A stretch of DNA of 64,000 nt from Phialophora verrucosa (lineage: Eukaryota > Ascomycota > Eurotiomycetes > Chaetothyriales > Herpotrichiellaceae), in contig MSED01000009.1 of NCBI GenBank assembly GCA_002099365.1, positions 744,001-808,000 of the forward strand, written 5' to 3'. The notes under the pieces are model-generated. The model saw nothing but the letters and a program-made list of their open reading frames with translations. It was not told the DNA's origin and did not search any database. Made by a program: the position numbers and the translations under genes. Positions 21,763 through 30,777 of this stretch are shown here, piece by piece (the first letter of the stretch is position 1; every line of letters starts with the position of its first letter).

Positions 21763-22546
21763 CCTGTAACTTGTCGGCCAGGTAAGCAGGTTTTGAAGAA
21801 CGGATTTTCCAACCGGGAAACCTGGTGGGCTGGGTAGGAGAGAATGAAGGATGCCCGGCAATGGAGACGATAATTATTTTTCTTTCTTGGTTGTTGCTGC
21901 AGTCTTCCGATACATAAATGTGTAGGCAGACGCGGCGTGAAGAGAGGATCCGCAAGGCAGTGTTTGGCAGCCATTTTCACAGAGTATGCGCGAGCACTGC
22001 GAGACCGCCGCTTTTTTAATATCATGCACCACCCATAAGTGACAGTATTGACCGGACCTGGATTGGCGACCGTCCGGGCCAGCTTTAGAGATTTTATTGA
22101 GGCGTGGGTATAGCTAAAGGTACAAGAAGCTGTCAATCTGCGCTCTAGTCTGTACTTATATCTCACGGTAAGGTAATGAGTGCCTGTCCTTTTGGCAATG
22201 TATGAAAGACGCAGTACTGGATATCGTGTCATCATGGAGTGATGTCTATCCTTCTATGACAATGTCGTTGTGATAAATCGCCCTGTCTTTGTCCTTCAGA
22301 GTAGGGTTCCAGTCCGCTCAACGGAAAACCTCTTTGAAACTGAAATCCACGCCATCTGTTGAACAATGACGATCCGAAGACCCTTGTTCCATCGCTAATG
22401 TTGAGCCCGGCAACGCTACCGACAGAGTAGAAGAATAGTATGATGGTGCTGGCGGCATCGCTCGTATGAGTTCAGTTGGTGCCGTCATTCTGCTAACATG
22501 ACTCTTGTCCATACTGTTGTCACCCTCCCACTGACGTGGAATCCAT
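21763..22546. other. Intergenic spacer in orphan block
   Basis: No gene supported. A minus-strand frame at 22235-21474 overlaps orphan D in another frame and has no coding character. Confidence 0.5.
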
Positions 22547-23116
22547 TCAAGGAGCCTTATTCTTCGCACCATCGCCTCTGATGGGGCTCCCCTGCGTTTT
22601 TCTAGCAGCCTCCGCGAGTCTGATGCAACGTCCCTCCTGTCGAAGCGAGTACTCTAATTCCTCAAGTGTCTCGATATGATTCGATATCTCATAGTGTGTA
22701 ATCCTATCTTCCCATATCTCCTCGAATCGCTCTGGACAAACTTGAAGCAAGGAGTGATAGACGCCATTTGGCTCGCCCCATTTTCTTTCGTATTCACGGT
22801 CATTCGCCTCTTTCAACGTCTTTCCTCCGGTCGAGAACTTTGTGAACATAACCTTGCGGACATCGGATATCGCGGACTCGATTTGTTGCTCGATGCTGCT
22901 CTCTGGGTGATCGGATCCAACCTTCGTCTGGGGTTCCGCGTGCTCCGAGAAAAGCCGACCGTGGTTTCTAAGGTTGAATCGCATATCGAAAGTTGTATCC
23001 ATTGCTATTACCAGAGCACATTTGAAGGCGGTCAGGTCGAGTGGTACTAGAGATTTGAAGTCATAGTTGTGGCCGCATGGTGGAGGGTTCGTGGCGGCCG
23101 TGGATCTTCTTGGCAT
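22547..23116 (-). CDS. Orphan charged protein E
   Basis: Single-exon frame, 189 residues from the ATG at 23116 (MPRRSTAAT). Unrecognised. After a short basic N terminus comes a hydrophobic strand-like stretch (TAFKCALVIAMDTTFDMRFN), then a helical, Glu/Arg-rich C-terminal half (EANDREYERKWGEP, RFEEIWEDRITHYEISNHIETLEELEYSL). The VIAMDTT stretch looks like the first beta strand of an actin/Hsp70-type ATPase, but the rest of that fold (the phosphate-2 and adenosine motifs) is not visible, so I do not call it. It differs from orphans A-D in lacking the long disordered linker. Confidence 0.45.
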   Translation of the reverse strand: MPRRSTAATNPPPCGHNYDFKSLVPLDLTAFKCALVIAMDTTFDMRFNLRNHGRLFSEHAEPQTKVGSDHPESSIEQQIESAISDVRKVMFTKFSTGGKTLKEANDREYERKWGEPNGVYHSLLQVCPERFEEIWEDRITHYEISNHIETLEELEYSLRQEGRCIRLAEAARKTQGSPIRGDGAKNKAP

Positions 23117-24284
23117 GGTGAGGATGGAAACTGTCTAGATGGTAGGTTGAAGGTGTCTCTTGGAGGTAGCTGGAGACTTTAGAGGATGTGATTGCTTGTC
23201 CACGCCCAGCTAGACGGGCCCGTGTGTGGAGCCGCAAGTGAGAGAAGACGCAAATGAGAGAAGACGCAAGTGAGAGAAGACGCAAGTGAGAGAAGACGCA
23301 AGTGAGAGAAGACGCAAGTGAGAGAAGACGCAAGTGAGACAAAGGTTTGCAGGTTGAAGGACTTGCCGTTGTGGGAAGAGGTCGATGGGCAGCTACGACC
23401 CAAGAAACAGAGGCAGTTGCATTGGGAGTAGATAGGCTGGTAGATCAACCACGGTTCACGTGCACATTGACACAATAGTTCCAGCTCGGTAATTGAATGC
23501 TCTCGCCCTGCTTCTTCTCGGCTCCAGAAGCGAATTCGACCATCCGACGCCGTGCCTTCCTCAACGACAAGCAAGATGAGGAGATGGAGAGCAAGGTCCG
23601 AATACACCGGACTTTTGAACAGACGGTGGAGCTAGTATTCAGCGCATTGCTGATCCGGTATCTCCAGCATATCCAATGTAGACGCCTGCCGGTATCATTG
23701 TAAGAATGGTTATTACCGCTCTTCTTGATTGAAACGAAATCCGCAGGGATTGGCAGTTTTGTGACCGGGGTTGAATCTCTTCGTGGGTTTGCAGTCAAGC
23801 TGTCGGGATCGGAGACTATAGCTGGTTTGGCATTTCTGGTGCGATGATAAGGGAATGCAAGTCTCTTGGAACGCATTTGATACAAAGACACGAGGTCAGG
23901 GAATGGTAATGTACAGTGCACTTCCTCCTCGCGCCCCAAGATATTCGGTGGTTCCTATGGAGTACTGCTTCGTGCTCTGCATTCAGGTTGCGTAGTCCGA
24001 CATTCATTTCCATTGACCCGGATTGTCCGTAGCTGTAGTCAAAGGCAGTGTCCAATTTGCAGTCCGCAGTCAGCATCTGTTTCTGTGGCTGTAGTCCTAG
24101 ACAGTGCGCGATTGCCCTGTTTCGTCAGCAGTGCCAAGTCGACTGAATTCACTCCGCGGTGCGCATTTTCCTTTGTCCAAGGCAAGACCCTGGTGGCCTG
24201 AGAGCTGGTCTCTCCGAGCTTGGACAGGGATAGAGAACTGAGAATACATTCGTTGATGGCACCACACATCCGGCCTGGTCGGAA
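23117..24284. other. Intergenic spacer with minisatellite
   Basis: Contains the 16-bp tandem array listed separately. A 164-codon minus frame (23939-23445) starts plausibly but shows no domain; I left it out. Confidence 0.5.
23235..23340. repeat. 16-bp minisatellite, about 6.6 copies
   Basis: The unit CAAGTGAGAGAAGACG is repeated from 23235; unit 2 has one change (CAAATG...), and the seventh copy stops after nine matching bases. Units 3-6 are identical, so the array is young or homogenised. Confidence 0.97.
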
Positions 24285-25148
24285 TCACCCCCATGAAACG
24301 AACCGCAGATCTGACACGTCGTCTTCATTTACGACCGGCGGCGGTGCTCCCAGATCCTCCGGAAGGACAAAGTCGTGGATGTCGATCTCGATCGTAGGGT
24401 ATGACTTTTTGATTTCCTCCCCCAACACCTCATGGATTGATCTCCTACGTCCATCCTGTCCGCCTTGTCCAACCTCCCCACCGCCCTTGAGGTCGGTTTC
24501 AGCCACCAAGTTGAAATACCCAAGCGACATGAACGTGAGGATCCGATTGAAATCTTGTACCCGATCGTACACATTCTTCCATGTCTGATGCAACGACATC
24601 CCCATCCCTGGCACATTATTCGCGGGAAGAATAACGTCGATGGGAGGAAAAGTTTGTTGAATCTGTTGTTTGAGTTCATCCTTGTCTGTCATGATCTTGT
24701 GGCGCTGAAAGACAAGGACATTGAGAAGCACCACCACCACCCAGGTCCGCCAGGTAGCCGGTAGGGGACCATGGTCGTCTTTCTCGGGCAAGTGGCCTGC
24801 ATTCCGTTTCGATTCGTACTGCAGGGTCCAGAGGAACAGGTTGAACGCAGATAGTTGAGGGGGCTTGTCGTGGAAGATGTCGAGCAGCATGTCTTCCAAA
24901 AAGGTATGGTATTTGTTTTTGAAAAAGGTGTGACGCTCGGGGGACCGGAAATCGGTACAGAGTTCTTCTGTGAGGTCGTCCTGGAGGGTTTCGAGTGTTT
25001 CCGTCAATTTTGGCATTGTGGCCGCTATAGCCGTGTTCTCAGCCTCAAATGCCTCGGATTCGGCCTCCAAGCAGATCTGCTCCACCGGGTACTGTATGGA
25101 TCTGAGATACGCGCGGACGCGAGCCATCATTGGCGGTGGGGAATCCAT
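24285..25148 (-). CDS. Orphan protein F, 287 residues
   Basis: Single-exon frame from the ATG at 25148. Not recognised. The N-terminal half is helical and acidic (EQICLEAESEAFEAENTA, KLTETLETLQDDLTEEL). The middle has a hydrophobic helix (RTWVVVVLLNVLVFQRHK) that could cross a membrane or pack in a core. A conserved-looking PPIDVILPANNVPGMG turn follows, then the helix NVYDRVQDFNRILTFMSLGYF, a Gly-rich loop, and a C-terminal segment ending in acidic and aromatic residues (VLPEDLGAPPPVV). It is the last member of the minus-strand orphan series and the only one with a distinct globular character throughout. Confidence 0.55.
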   Translation of the reverse strand: MDSPPPMMARVRAYLRSIQYPVEQICLEAESEAFEAENTAIAATMPKLTETLETLQDDLTEELCTDFRSPERHTFFKNKYHTFLEDMLLDIFHDKPPQLSAFNLFLWTLQYESKRNAGHLPEKDDHGPLPATWRTWVVVVLLNVLVFQRHKIMTDKDELKQQIQQTFPPIDVILPANNVPGMGMSLHQTWKNVYDRVQDFNRILTFMSLGYFNLVAETDLKGGGEVGQGGQDGRRRSIHEVLGEEIKKSYPTIEIDIHDFVLPEDLGAPPPVVNEDDVSDLRFVSWG

Positions 25149-25488
25149 TGTTTCAGCCGATGGGATAGTCTTCGCGATCTTCTCAAGTGGCTAGGCGAAG
25201 ACCCGCTTCAAGGGAGAGGGTGTGGTTGATAGACATCTGTCGTGCAGGAAGACAAGTGCGAGAGATGTCGCGCGACGCATGGAGGTTTATGCAACCGAAG
25301 GCAGTGGAAGCAGTAAGGCAAGTGAATGTGAAGAGCCATGAAGGCAGTGAATACGACAGCACGCGTGAAGACGCGTGAAAGGATACAATGGGCGCATCCA
25401 TGTTAGTGACAAGTCGCATTTGCACACGCACTCGACTCACTCATCCTTCAATCCTTGCACACAGGGTCAAGGCCGTAGCTGTGATGAC
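25149..25488. other. Intergenic spacer
   Basis: Separates the orphan block from the oxidoreductase gene; nothing seen. Confidence 0.5.
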
Positions 25489-26550
25489 CTACTCCTGCAG
25501 ATGAAAGTGAGTCTTGACGACCTTCCTCCCGTCCCGGTACCGATCCAACACCTCATTGACCTTTTCAGCCTCCCAGCCCTTCAAGCTGACCACCTCATAC
25601 CGCGTCGGCTTCAATCTCCCTTCCTTCAAGTACTGTGGTAAATGTTCCCAGAATGGTATACACAACTCCGGCCGCACCTGCGAACTGCCAAAGACGTTTT
25701 TGACTTCATAACCTTCCTTTTTGGCATGGACTTTGGATTCGTCGATTGGCCCGAGAGGCAACAGGCGCGCAAGCTTGCCCTTTTTTGTGGACGACAGTGC
25801 GTTGACAGCAATCGTCTGGGTAGCTGGTGGGTTGATTGCATCGTACGCATAGATGAGGTCGTCTCCGACGATATCTCGAATGCGTTTAGTGACTTCCTCT
25901 GGCGAGCCGTGACGGTCGATCACATCTGTGGCTCCGTATGATTTCAACTCGGCCTCGTCGCCACCAACGACGACGATGCGCCCGATGCCGGCTATTGCAG
26001 CGAGCTGCACGCCTAGTCTGCCGCAGTTGCTACCTCCACCCACGATAAGGAGCGTTGTGCCCTTGAAATCGAAGCTCTTGGCGGCTTCAGTCCATGGAGC
26101 AGGGATACCGAGCGTACCCGCATCGAAAAGGGCGACCAAGGGGGCAATGACGTTGGTTGGAAGTGTAGCGCCATCATCATCGGTGAATCCCTCGGGGATC
26201 TTGGCAGAGTGCTCAACGTCAAGAACAGCGTACTCCTGGAGGCCCGACTGGGAATAGGTCTTGTCAAATGTGGCTTGGCCGACAATGTGGTCGCCCACCG
26301 AGTACTTGGTCACGCCGGACCCCAAGGACACAACCTCACCGACGACGTCGTTGGTGAGGACGGCAGGGAGACTGTCGGCAATGAAGAGACCTCCATCACG
26401 GGCCTTCTGATCGTGGGGATTTGTACCAGCAACGGTCACATGGATGAGGACTTGTTCTGGGCCGGGTTGGGGGGTGGCTCGCTCAGTGGTAAGGGTGAGG
26501 GGCTTGCCAACTTCGGTCACGATCAAGGCTTTCTGAGTTGGAGGAGCCAT
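25489..26550 (-). CDS. Zinc-type alcohol dehydrogenase-like NAD(P)H oxidoreductase (enoyl reductase type)
   Basis: Complete single-exon gene, 353 residues from the ATG at 26550. The N-terminal GroES-like fold (VLIHVTVAGTNPHDQKARDG, then GDHIVGQATF) and the nucleotide-binding motif LIVGGGSNCGRLGVQLAA place it in the medium-chain dehydrogenase/reductase superfamily, in the fungal branch of quinone reductase or trans-acting enoyl reductase-like proteins (often annotated toxD-like). The catalytic-zinc cysteine and histidine ligands of true alcohol dehydrogenases are absent, so a zinc-free NADPH reductase is expected. Cytosolic, no targeting signal. Substrate unknown; no polyketide synthase neighbours it, so a secondary-metabolite role is not implied here. 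Confidence 0.85.
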   Translation of the reverse strand: MAPPTQKALIVTEVGKPLTLTTERATPQPGPEQVLIHVTVAGTNPHDQKARDGGLFIADSLPAVLTNDVVGEVVSLGSGVTKYSVGDHIVGQATFDKTYSQSGLQEYAVLDVEHSAKIPEGFTDDDGATLPTNVIAPLVALFDAGTLGIPAPWTEAAKSFDFKGTTLLIVGGGSNCGRLGVQLAAIAGIGRIVVVGGDEAELKSYGATDVIDRHGSPEEVTKRIRDIVGDDLIYAYDAINPPATQTIAVNALSSTKKGKLARLLPLGPIDESKVHAKKEGYEVKNVFGSSQVRPELCIPFWEHLPQYLKEGRLKPTRYEVVSLKGWEAEKVNEVLDRYRDGRKVVKTHFHLQE

Positions 26551-27692
26551 GGTGTTTGACTTGTTGATGTCTGTTGAGGGGTGAGAGGGAGTTGAATAAT
26601 GCAGTAAGACGGTTCGAGTGCTGATGGCTTCGACTCATCTCTCCAGCGGGACGCCTCAGCATTTTAAATACCAACCACCATCACGCCATTCTTTTTTTTG
26701 GATTTCGCATTCTTCAGCAGAAACGAGACTCTACAACGGAGCTTCAGACGCCTGACTCTCGAGGCCTGAAGTAAGGCAGCTTAGTAATTGGCACGGGGTC
26801 CTTTTCTCGGTCGTCAAATGAGGATCAGTCGTGGCTGAGAGACTAACAGCCAATTTCGGCCGAAGCCAGCAGAGCTCGGCAAGGACACAGCGGATGGCAA
26901 ACCCGCCAGTGACTTTGCCTACTTAGGTACTGAGCGAGGGGTGAACGCGCTGCGAGGAGCACGCAACAAAAGGAAAGAAGAGGAAAGGAACAACCCCAGG
27001 GCCGATTCGGTTATTTACACCCACTCGGCTTGAATTCACACCGAATGGATGACCAACACGCCCTGAGCCGAGAAAGGCAGCGTCAAGCAAGAGTCGATAC
27101 CTAGACGAGGGGAGACTTCTACGGCCACCGTGGCACAATTGCCTGATTTCGTGAGATTGGCGAGAAGGGCGCCATAAGATGCCTTTGCGATCTATGCAGG
27201 TGCGGTGCGGAAAGCAACCGATGATACCACGATGCATGTCGGGTTGTTTTGTGCTCGATGAGCTGGGCATAAAGCAGTCGCCTGAGACTAGGCCTTTGCG
27301 ATTGGCGGCGTCTGCCCAGCGTATGTGCAGACAAATCTCTTGGATCAAGATTAGTATTGAAAGGCCAGGACCTGATTTCGAAGCAAGACTGGGATCTGGG
27401 ATATAGAAAGCTCTCAAGGAGTCTGGGTTAACCGAATGACGGACGCACACCGGCCATGAAGGAAGAGGAGTGATCACGGTAGTATCTGAAATCTTGAAGC
27501 CACAAGGCGTTTCAGTCGTCTAAGCACCATTTGGTATCATCAAACTTTTCGACCTGCACTTCAGTACAGCAATGCTTTCTTATGCCCTCGTTGATTGTCT
27601 AACTCACGAGAGTCCGAGCCGCAGCACTATATCAACTCCGAGAGAATGCATGAACATGACATCGTCAAACCATGGGACTACCTTCGACCAGC
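26551..27692. other. Intergenic spacer
   Basis: 1.1 kb upstream of the oxidoreductase and downstream of NOG1. Open frames (for example 27477-26923, minus) lack coding character. Confidence 0.6.
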
Positions 27693-29730
27693 TTATCTTG
27701 AGCGGGTGCTGCCCATCTTTCTCTTGCCCTTGAGCAAGTGCGCCGGCAGAGATGCCGTTTCGTGCCTGTCTGCTTCGCCCTGCCTGGCCATGCGATTCAT
27801 CTTCCGTTGGCTCAGCTTCGCCATACGTGCCGCCTTGTCTTGCTTGACTGGATCAGTGATGCCTGTGGCGCTCATGCCCAATCCATCAGTAAGCCTGTTT
27901 GTCTTTGGTGTCCTCGAGAGAGACTTCGCAAGCCTTGCAGAAGGGTCATCAAGATCCATCTTCTCTCCACCAGCTTCTGAAGCCGGCTTGGCATTGCGAA
28001 TCTGTGCTCTTGCTCGGTCGGTTGGCGCAGACGCATCCAAGCCAATCGAGTTGAAATGCTTCTCCATCTGCCCAAGCGTGCGGGTCTTCTTTGCCCGGGG
28101 TATTTGGGCTTTATTCTTCAGACTCTTCTTCATGCGCGCCTCGTTCATCATTAGAGTTTTCTTGTTGCGGACAAGGTTGGCTTTCATGCGAATCTCTGCA
28201 TCATCTTCGTCTTCCATATCTTCGCTCTCATCATAGTATCCTTCCGCCGTCAGTTTTTCCTCCTCTGCTTCGAGCTCGGCCAGTTTCTGCTCGATGTCCG
28301 GGTCGACATAATCGGCGATATTCTTGCCCTGGAAGAATTCAGGGACCCGATCGTTCTTCCACTCGGGGTTTGCAAGGTCGTAAAATTCTCGGAGATTGAT
28401 GTTGTAGACGCCAGCACCTCCGTTTTGCTCTTCGACATCGCGTGCGAGCCTCCTCCTTTCCGGGTCTTCTTTGTCGTATTTCTTGTGCGTGCCATTCAAG
28501 ATGGCGTCGGGAATGTAAGTTTCGCTGACAGAGCCTTCCAGTGGCCTTGCTACGTGTATCCGAGCGAGAAGATCACCAAGACGGCCCGTTGGCGCGTCTG
28601 AAGTTACTGATTGCGATGCTTGGCCTGCCTTCAATTTGGCCGCGACCCGATCCGCGATTAGCCGATCACACACTGCGTTCTTCACCTCTTGAACTCCCTC
28701 ACTGGTCACACAGGACAACTGCAGAAGCTCTGTGTTTGAATTTTGGGTTAAAAGGTCCTTCAACTGCTGCTGTGTTTCGGTGTCCAGGTCCTCGGGCTTC
28801 CTCACATCGGTCTTGTTCACTACAATGAACACGAGTTTGTTGGCGAATAGAGGCTTGATAGAATTGAAAAGGGCCATCTGTGCTTGGACTGTGTAGCCGC
28901 ACTGTTCTGACAAGTCCATGAAATACAGAATGGCCGATCTTAGATGTGCGATTGCCGTGATGGACTGCATTTCAATCGTGTTCATCTCCTCCAGCGGGTG
29001 ATCCAGGATTCCGGGTGTGTCAATGGCTTGGAAACGTAAGTATTTGTAATCGAAGTGCCCCACAAAGAGGGATTTCGTGGTGAAGGCATAGGGTTGAACA
29101 TCGACATCGGCTCGCGTTATCGACTTCAAGAAGCTGGACTTTCCCACATTAGGGTAACCACAAATCAAGAGTGTCCGGGTGTTGGGATCTATGCTGGGAA
29201 GACGCCCAAGGTGTTGCCGCACTTGCTCGAGATAGACCAACGGATCTTTCAGTCTTTTACAGATTGTGGCCATCCGGCCCAAAGCCGCCCGCTTGAGAGA
29301 CTTGCATTGGAACAGGGACTGTGCATATTTCAAAAGTCGGACATAGTCTCTCGCCACCGTCTCGATGAGTCGTTTGGCTGTCGACAACGTGCCCAAAGCG
29401 ATCTTGAAGTGGTCGGCATCGTAGAGGGTGTTGAGCAGATCTTTGTGGAACGGGTGAATGTCTTGTAGCCGAGGAAACCCGTCGAGGATTGCCTGCAGCT
29501 TTTCGCAGAATGTCTCAGAGGTGAACTTGACTTTTCGAGTGTAGAACCCTGCACGATCTAGTCAACCACAAGGCCTCGATGTCGCTCGAGTGACTCTCAC
29601 CTCTTATTCTGCTGATTTTGAAGCCAGCACGGATCTGGGTCGGAAGCCGTCGCTGTGTCCGACTGAGCACAATGTCAATGAACTCTTGAGATGTAGGCAC
29701 CGGTGCGATATCTTTCCAGGTGGTCTTCAT
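27693..29730 (-). CDS. NOG1: Nucleolar GTP-binding protein Nog1
   Basis: Exon 1 29730-29601 and exon 2 29548-27693 join across a 52-nt intron (GTGAGA...GTGCAG) to give 661 residues, close to yeast Nog1. The start MKTTWKDIAPVPTSQEF and the splice (KISRIR-GFYTRKVKF) are family hallmarks. GTPase motifs: G1 GYPNVGKSS (about 174-182), G3 DTPG (about 220), G4 NKTD (about 288). An N-terminal helical bundle precedes the G domain and a long basic, Lys/Arg-rich C-terminal extension follows. Nog1 is an Obg-family GTPase that joins pre-60S particles in the nucleolus, with its C terminus threading the peptide exit tunnel, and is removed in the cytoplasm by Afg2/Drg1, whose gene lies 19 kb to the left in this window. 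Confidence 0.96.
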
Positions 29731-30136
29731 CTTGTCGGTGTGCGCCAGAACCACGATAGGACGGGAATGATCGTGGCGGTCGCAAGATGCGGCGGACAAA
29801 AAAATGTCGAGACTTCCCCACCACAGGCAAGTTTGCCGGATGCCAAGTCCTTAGCGTGCTACTCGGTTATTGGTTGGAAGAAGTTCCTGTTATTCGAGAC
29901 TAGCACATGCCGGTAATGCCACACTTGGAGGCAACTGGTCTCTCTGGCTTCGAGTATTAGTTGACTCATCAAACAGCCTCTGTGAAAGCGGGCAAATATA
30001 ACGCTCAACCTGATGGCATTCGGTTACTCCATGAGGCGTACCGCTACGGTACATAAAGCATGAATTTTCCATGCCCATTGCCCTGCTATCAGTCCATTGT
30101 CAAAGCTTTTCCTTGACTCGATCCTTTTAGCCCGCC
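29731..30136. promoter_or_regulatory. Divergent intergenic region NOG1 / GNAT
   Basis: Two start codons diverge across 406 bp. No gene between; must hold both promoters. Confidence 0.5.
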
Positions 30137-30751
30137 ATGAAGAAAACTACGCGTCCCATTTTCCCGAAACATGTATTGCCCATGACCACGGCTCGCCTTC
30201 TCATGCGACCTATACAACAGTCGGATCTGGAGGACTTCCACATCCTCCGTACTCAAATTGAAGTCATGAAGTGGACAAGTACAGGGAAGGTCGATGCCGA
30301 CAAGGAGGCAACTCAAATCTGGATGAATAGATCTCTGCCGCCAAATGACGCCACCACCTTCAACTTTGCGATCGAGGAACTGTCGAGGCCCGGAACAGTT
30401 ATTGGAGTGTTAGGCTGCCACATATCTGAGCCACCTGAATGTGGTTATATGTTCCGGACCGAATACTGGGGAAAGGGTTACGCCACTGAGGCGTTCAAGC
30501 GCTGGCTTCAGGCTTGGTGGGAGTTGCCGAGAAGGGAGTTGGCGATCGGGGATGCGAACTCGGACTCTGGCACCGATGACTATGTTGTATCTGTTCCCGA
30601 AGTACTGAAGGCGGTCATTGACGAGAAGAACGATGCAAGTGCCCGGATTCTGGCCAACGCAGGCTTCCGTCAGGTCTCGAAGCAAGCCATCGAGCATAAT
30701 GGCATGAATATCAACGAGATCACGCTGGAACTGCTGCGGCCGACATGGTGA
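30137..30751 (+). CDS. GNAT-family N-acetyltransferase (RimJ/RimL type)
   Basis: Single exon, 204 residues. It opens with the RimJ/RimL-like TTARLLMRPIQQSDLEDF strand-helix, and the acetyl-CoA-binding motif A appears as GYMFRTEYWGKGYATEAF. Toward the C terminus, NDASARILANAGFRQV is the usual B-motif helix and strand. These enzymes acetylate protein N termini, small amines or antibiotics; the substrate is not readable. Cytosolic. Its stop lies 26 bp from the stop of the convergent DHODH gene, so the 3' UTRs must overlap. Confidence 0.85.
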   Translation: MKKTTRPIFPKHVLPMTTARLLMRPIQQSDLEDFHILRTQIEVMKWTSTGKVDADKEATQIWMNRSLPPNDATTFNFAIEELSRPGTVIGVLGCHISEPPECGYMFRTEYWGKGYATEAFKRWLQAWWELPRRELAIGDANSDSGTDDYVVSVPEVLKAVIDEKNDASARILANAGFRQVSKQAIEHNGMNINEITLELLRPTW

Positions 30752-30777
30752 TTTCCGGTACATCTCAACACCTGGGT

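Noticed and set aside
22547..23116. VIAMDTT as the start of an actin/Hsp70-type ATPase
   Set aside because: Only the first strand resembles the fold; the other nucleotide-binding motifs are missing.
23179..23607. Open frame encoding repeated Ser/Leu/Val peptide
   Set aside because: Produced by the 16-bp minisatellite read in one frame; not a protein gene.
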